Shown piece by piece: positions 40,701-41,650 of a stretch of DNA of 41,650 bases. Under the pieces are notes generated by a model. The model searched no databases, was not told the DNA's origin, and was given only the letters and a program-made list of their open reading frames with translations. A program made the translations under genes and the position numbers. The stretch lies in contig DZAZ01000007.1 of the NCBI GenBank assembly GCA_022729755.1, positions 1 through 41,650 on the forward strand, given 5' to 3'. Position 1 is the stretch's first letter. Each line of letters opens with the position of its first letter. The stretch is from Helicobacter cetorum. Its GTDB lineage: Bacteria; Campylobacterota; Campylobacteria; Campylobacterales; BB28.

Positions 40701-41650
40701 AGTTTTGGCTAAAGATTGGGAAGAACAAGATAAAGTTTGGAGTTCATCAACAATTCAAAAACCAAAAGAGAGTGAGTTAATACATCAGTTTGATATAGGT
40801 AATGGAATAAATGAGGGTGCATTAATTATGATTGATGTACAACCAAAAAATCAAATGGCAAGACAAATTAGTGGCAAAAATACACAACTTTTAATGACTA
40901 TTGATTATATTGATAGAGAAAATAAACAAGTTAGTATATATATTGAACCTATGATTGTCGATAAGGTTGAAAATAAAGTTCCAACTTGTTTCGCACAAGA
41001 AAAAGAGATTACATTACCAATGAGACTTGATGGAACATATCCATATCCTGGAGACCCTGATTATCCAAAAGAGTGTATGGGTGAAGTTAACAAATTTGTA
41101 CCAACTGATTGTAAAGGAAAAGAGTTTCCATTTGATGAAGCAGCAAATAAATACTATTTACCAAATGAAGAGAATAAAAACACTATCTTTGTTGGATATG
41201 ATTTAACTTGTATGACAGATAACAATTATTTTGGTGATTTTCAAGATAAAATCAAAGACAAGTGCGACTTTAATGGTGATGGCAATGTTGATGAGACTGA
41301 AAAACAAAAATGTAGCAATATAATGGATAATACAACTTCAAATATGCCTATTGACAAATGCGATACTAATAAAGATGGCAAAGTTGATGATGTTGAAACA
41401 AAACAGTGTGCTAATATGACGGGTACAACAACTACTACAAACGATTTTATCACTAAATGCGATACTAATAAAGATGGTTTTGTTGATGAAACTGAAAAAC
41501 AACAGTGTGCTAATATGGTGAGTTCAACTACTCAAGTATTTGATAAATGCGATACTAATAAAGATGGCAAAGTTGATGAAACTGAAAAACAACAATGTGC
41601 TAATATGGTGAGTTCAACTACTCAAGTATTTGATAAATGCGATACTAATA
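37711..41650 (+). CDS. Large secreted protein, 3'-truncated by window end: signal peptide, GW/GFW repeats, NPLTG motifs, C-terminal Cys-flanked EF-hand array
   Basis: ATG at 37711 after a GGGAG ribosome-binding site; I translated line by line and found no in-frame stop to 41650 (at least 1313 codons). Signal peptide MGKFKFISLVASSLLVNSLMA. Not in the ORF track because it has no stop in the window. Confidence 0.9.
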   Translation, partial: MGKFKFISLVASSLLVNSLMAVETQTMFLESGWNLKGSKLNSAKVNGDNITNTLKYNASGWSQDKGDGTLSLNAGEGFWIKATKESAIFLKGDISSESVKFDKAGWHLATPIDGSLSLSTLNSENLSSIWTYKAGQWLDKDKMSKANITKIEVGDGFWVKTSKDNLTIDTLSATTTAVASGSIDLSSIINPVTGEAMGGRSLRDEVVNPLNGQVIPDEASVQVYEADDTSFSKPLLKKSVTINPLTGEYVIEKDNLNDSISNDEVVNPLTGKVIRVIAKKNDKNYELSALATDSKRVDVNPITTTIRTQIIDTIKTMFGEEFVKEMKENSSIMSAINSLASTLATKVAQDIKDSKLSLRQTDFETDKTPDKIINPLTGEEVVAKAEKEEKLKTQLKDSSSSTDVAQFENKVSYAKKEKIDTTNVDLTKSGTNVDFAILEYDIISTFAKMNLAVHDGNGRLVLFLPVPSEHFNKLPGEKFSKKVKKDDGSEFVVGNDPALRVIDLEKNLKNANGSEIWAKDLVNTLLYNPIVPYEVIKTLVKKDMHTTKLTSLGEFLLTQKDPYGEALVQINPMEPLIKNKVTLSSNPDESVKRIIKSYMEPIVASNLLWMQYDLLFNALDTKSTIDFMKLFGISKSDNVGNFINRFQDSKEFRSFLKDIGVPLITAIPPFAKDENAIQLKDGYQINENSTIVPKTGIALTNLVLSTSGLAEIIITKKKISEIIGEEFLPENVKDLADKEIWWAVDKKQMNEMDARDVDEIDTISWMKDFILALSTKLSGESINAETRFAKIISDVNNYVKAFEEKVFEREYNVFEEQLAKEAKVVNSVIKFQVVDFENNPIEAVSQITFIPHIENKKTGEIIALQDKSKAMSPVDSEARFKDTMILTPSEMFVNENGDVDENGKWRYLTDYNVKLTLSDGSEFFLDYPIALFPIEYNNLNFIYVNTNFGAEEFNTGMDSFSQQVLHNGDKVYYPLLDRDLAVYSEFKFIAREGIRFGVLAKDWEEQDKVWSSSTIQKPKESELIHQFDIGNGINEGALIMIDVQPKNQMARQISGKNTQLLMTIDYIDRENKQVSIYIEPMIVDKVENKVPTCFAQEKEITLPMRLDGTYPYPGDPDYPKECMGEVNKFVPTDCKGKEFPFDEAANKYYLPNEENKNTIFVGYDLTCMTDNNYFGDFQDKIKDKCDFNGDGNVDETEKQKCSNIMDNTTSNMPIDKCDTNKDGKVDDVETKQCANMTGTTTTTNDFITKCDTNKDGFVDETEKQQCANMVSSTTQVFDKCDTNKDGKVDETEKQQCANMVSSTTQVFDKCDTN
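38278..38850 (+). repeat. Dispersed NP(L/V)(T/N)G(E/K/Q) peptide motif, five copies
   Basis: NPVTGE (38278), NPLNGQ (38332), NPLTGE (38437), NPLTGK (38509), NPLTGE (38830). Confidence 0.8.
41263..41650 (+). repeat. Tandem Cys-flanked EF-hand/dockerin-like repeat array, continues past window end
   Basis: C-D-T-N-K-D-G-K-V-D-E-T-E-K-Q-Q-C units with first Cys codons at 41263, 41359, 41458, 41548, 41638 (spacing 96, 99, 90, 90 bp). Confidence 0.92.

Overview
AT-rich chromosomal window that looks like Campylobacterota (Arcobacter/Sulfurimonas-like, judged from AHQWRQPLN-type histidine kinases and the acidic-protein/gmk/tatA/argS order). Most of it is housekeeping: nuoA, murE, RNase R, MEMO-family protein, radical SAM, tRNA-Asn(GTT), rho, murI, glgA, gmk, tatA, argS. 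It also has many signal-transduction genes: a CZB-type MCP, four large histidine kinases including a CheB-CheR-PAS-kinase fusion, a stand-alone DHp-like protein and a response regulator. Items most worth a second look: (1) a six-gene surface-glycan-type operon at about 24.87-31.50 kb, containing 11 GATC sites while I find only one in the rest of the window, which suggests a recently acquired island in a GATC-avoiding genome; (2) a very long ORF (37711 to past the window end), absent from the supplied ORF track because it has no stop here, encoding a secreted protein with NPLTG repeats and a tandem Cys-flanked EF-hand array; (3) a RelE-like toxin-antitoxin pair between a histidine kinase and a response regulator; (4) a 100-bp MITE-like inverted repeat beside an apparently orphan nuoA; (5) a C8 tract upstream of a chemoreceptor. 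No CRISPR array or intact transposase was found. All calls are by eye; no database search was run.
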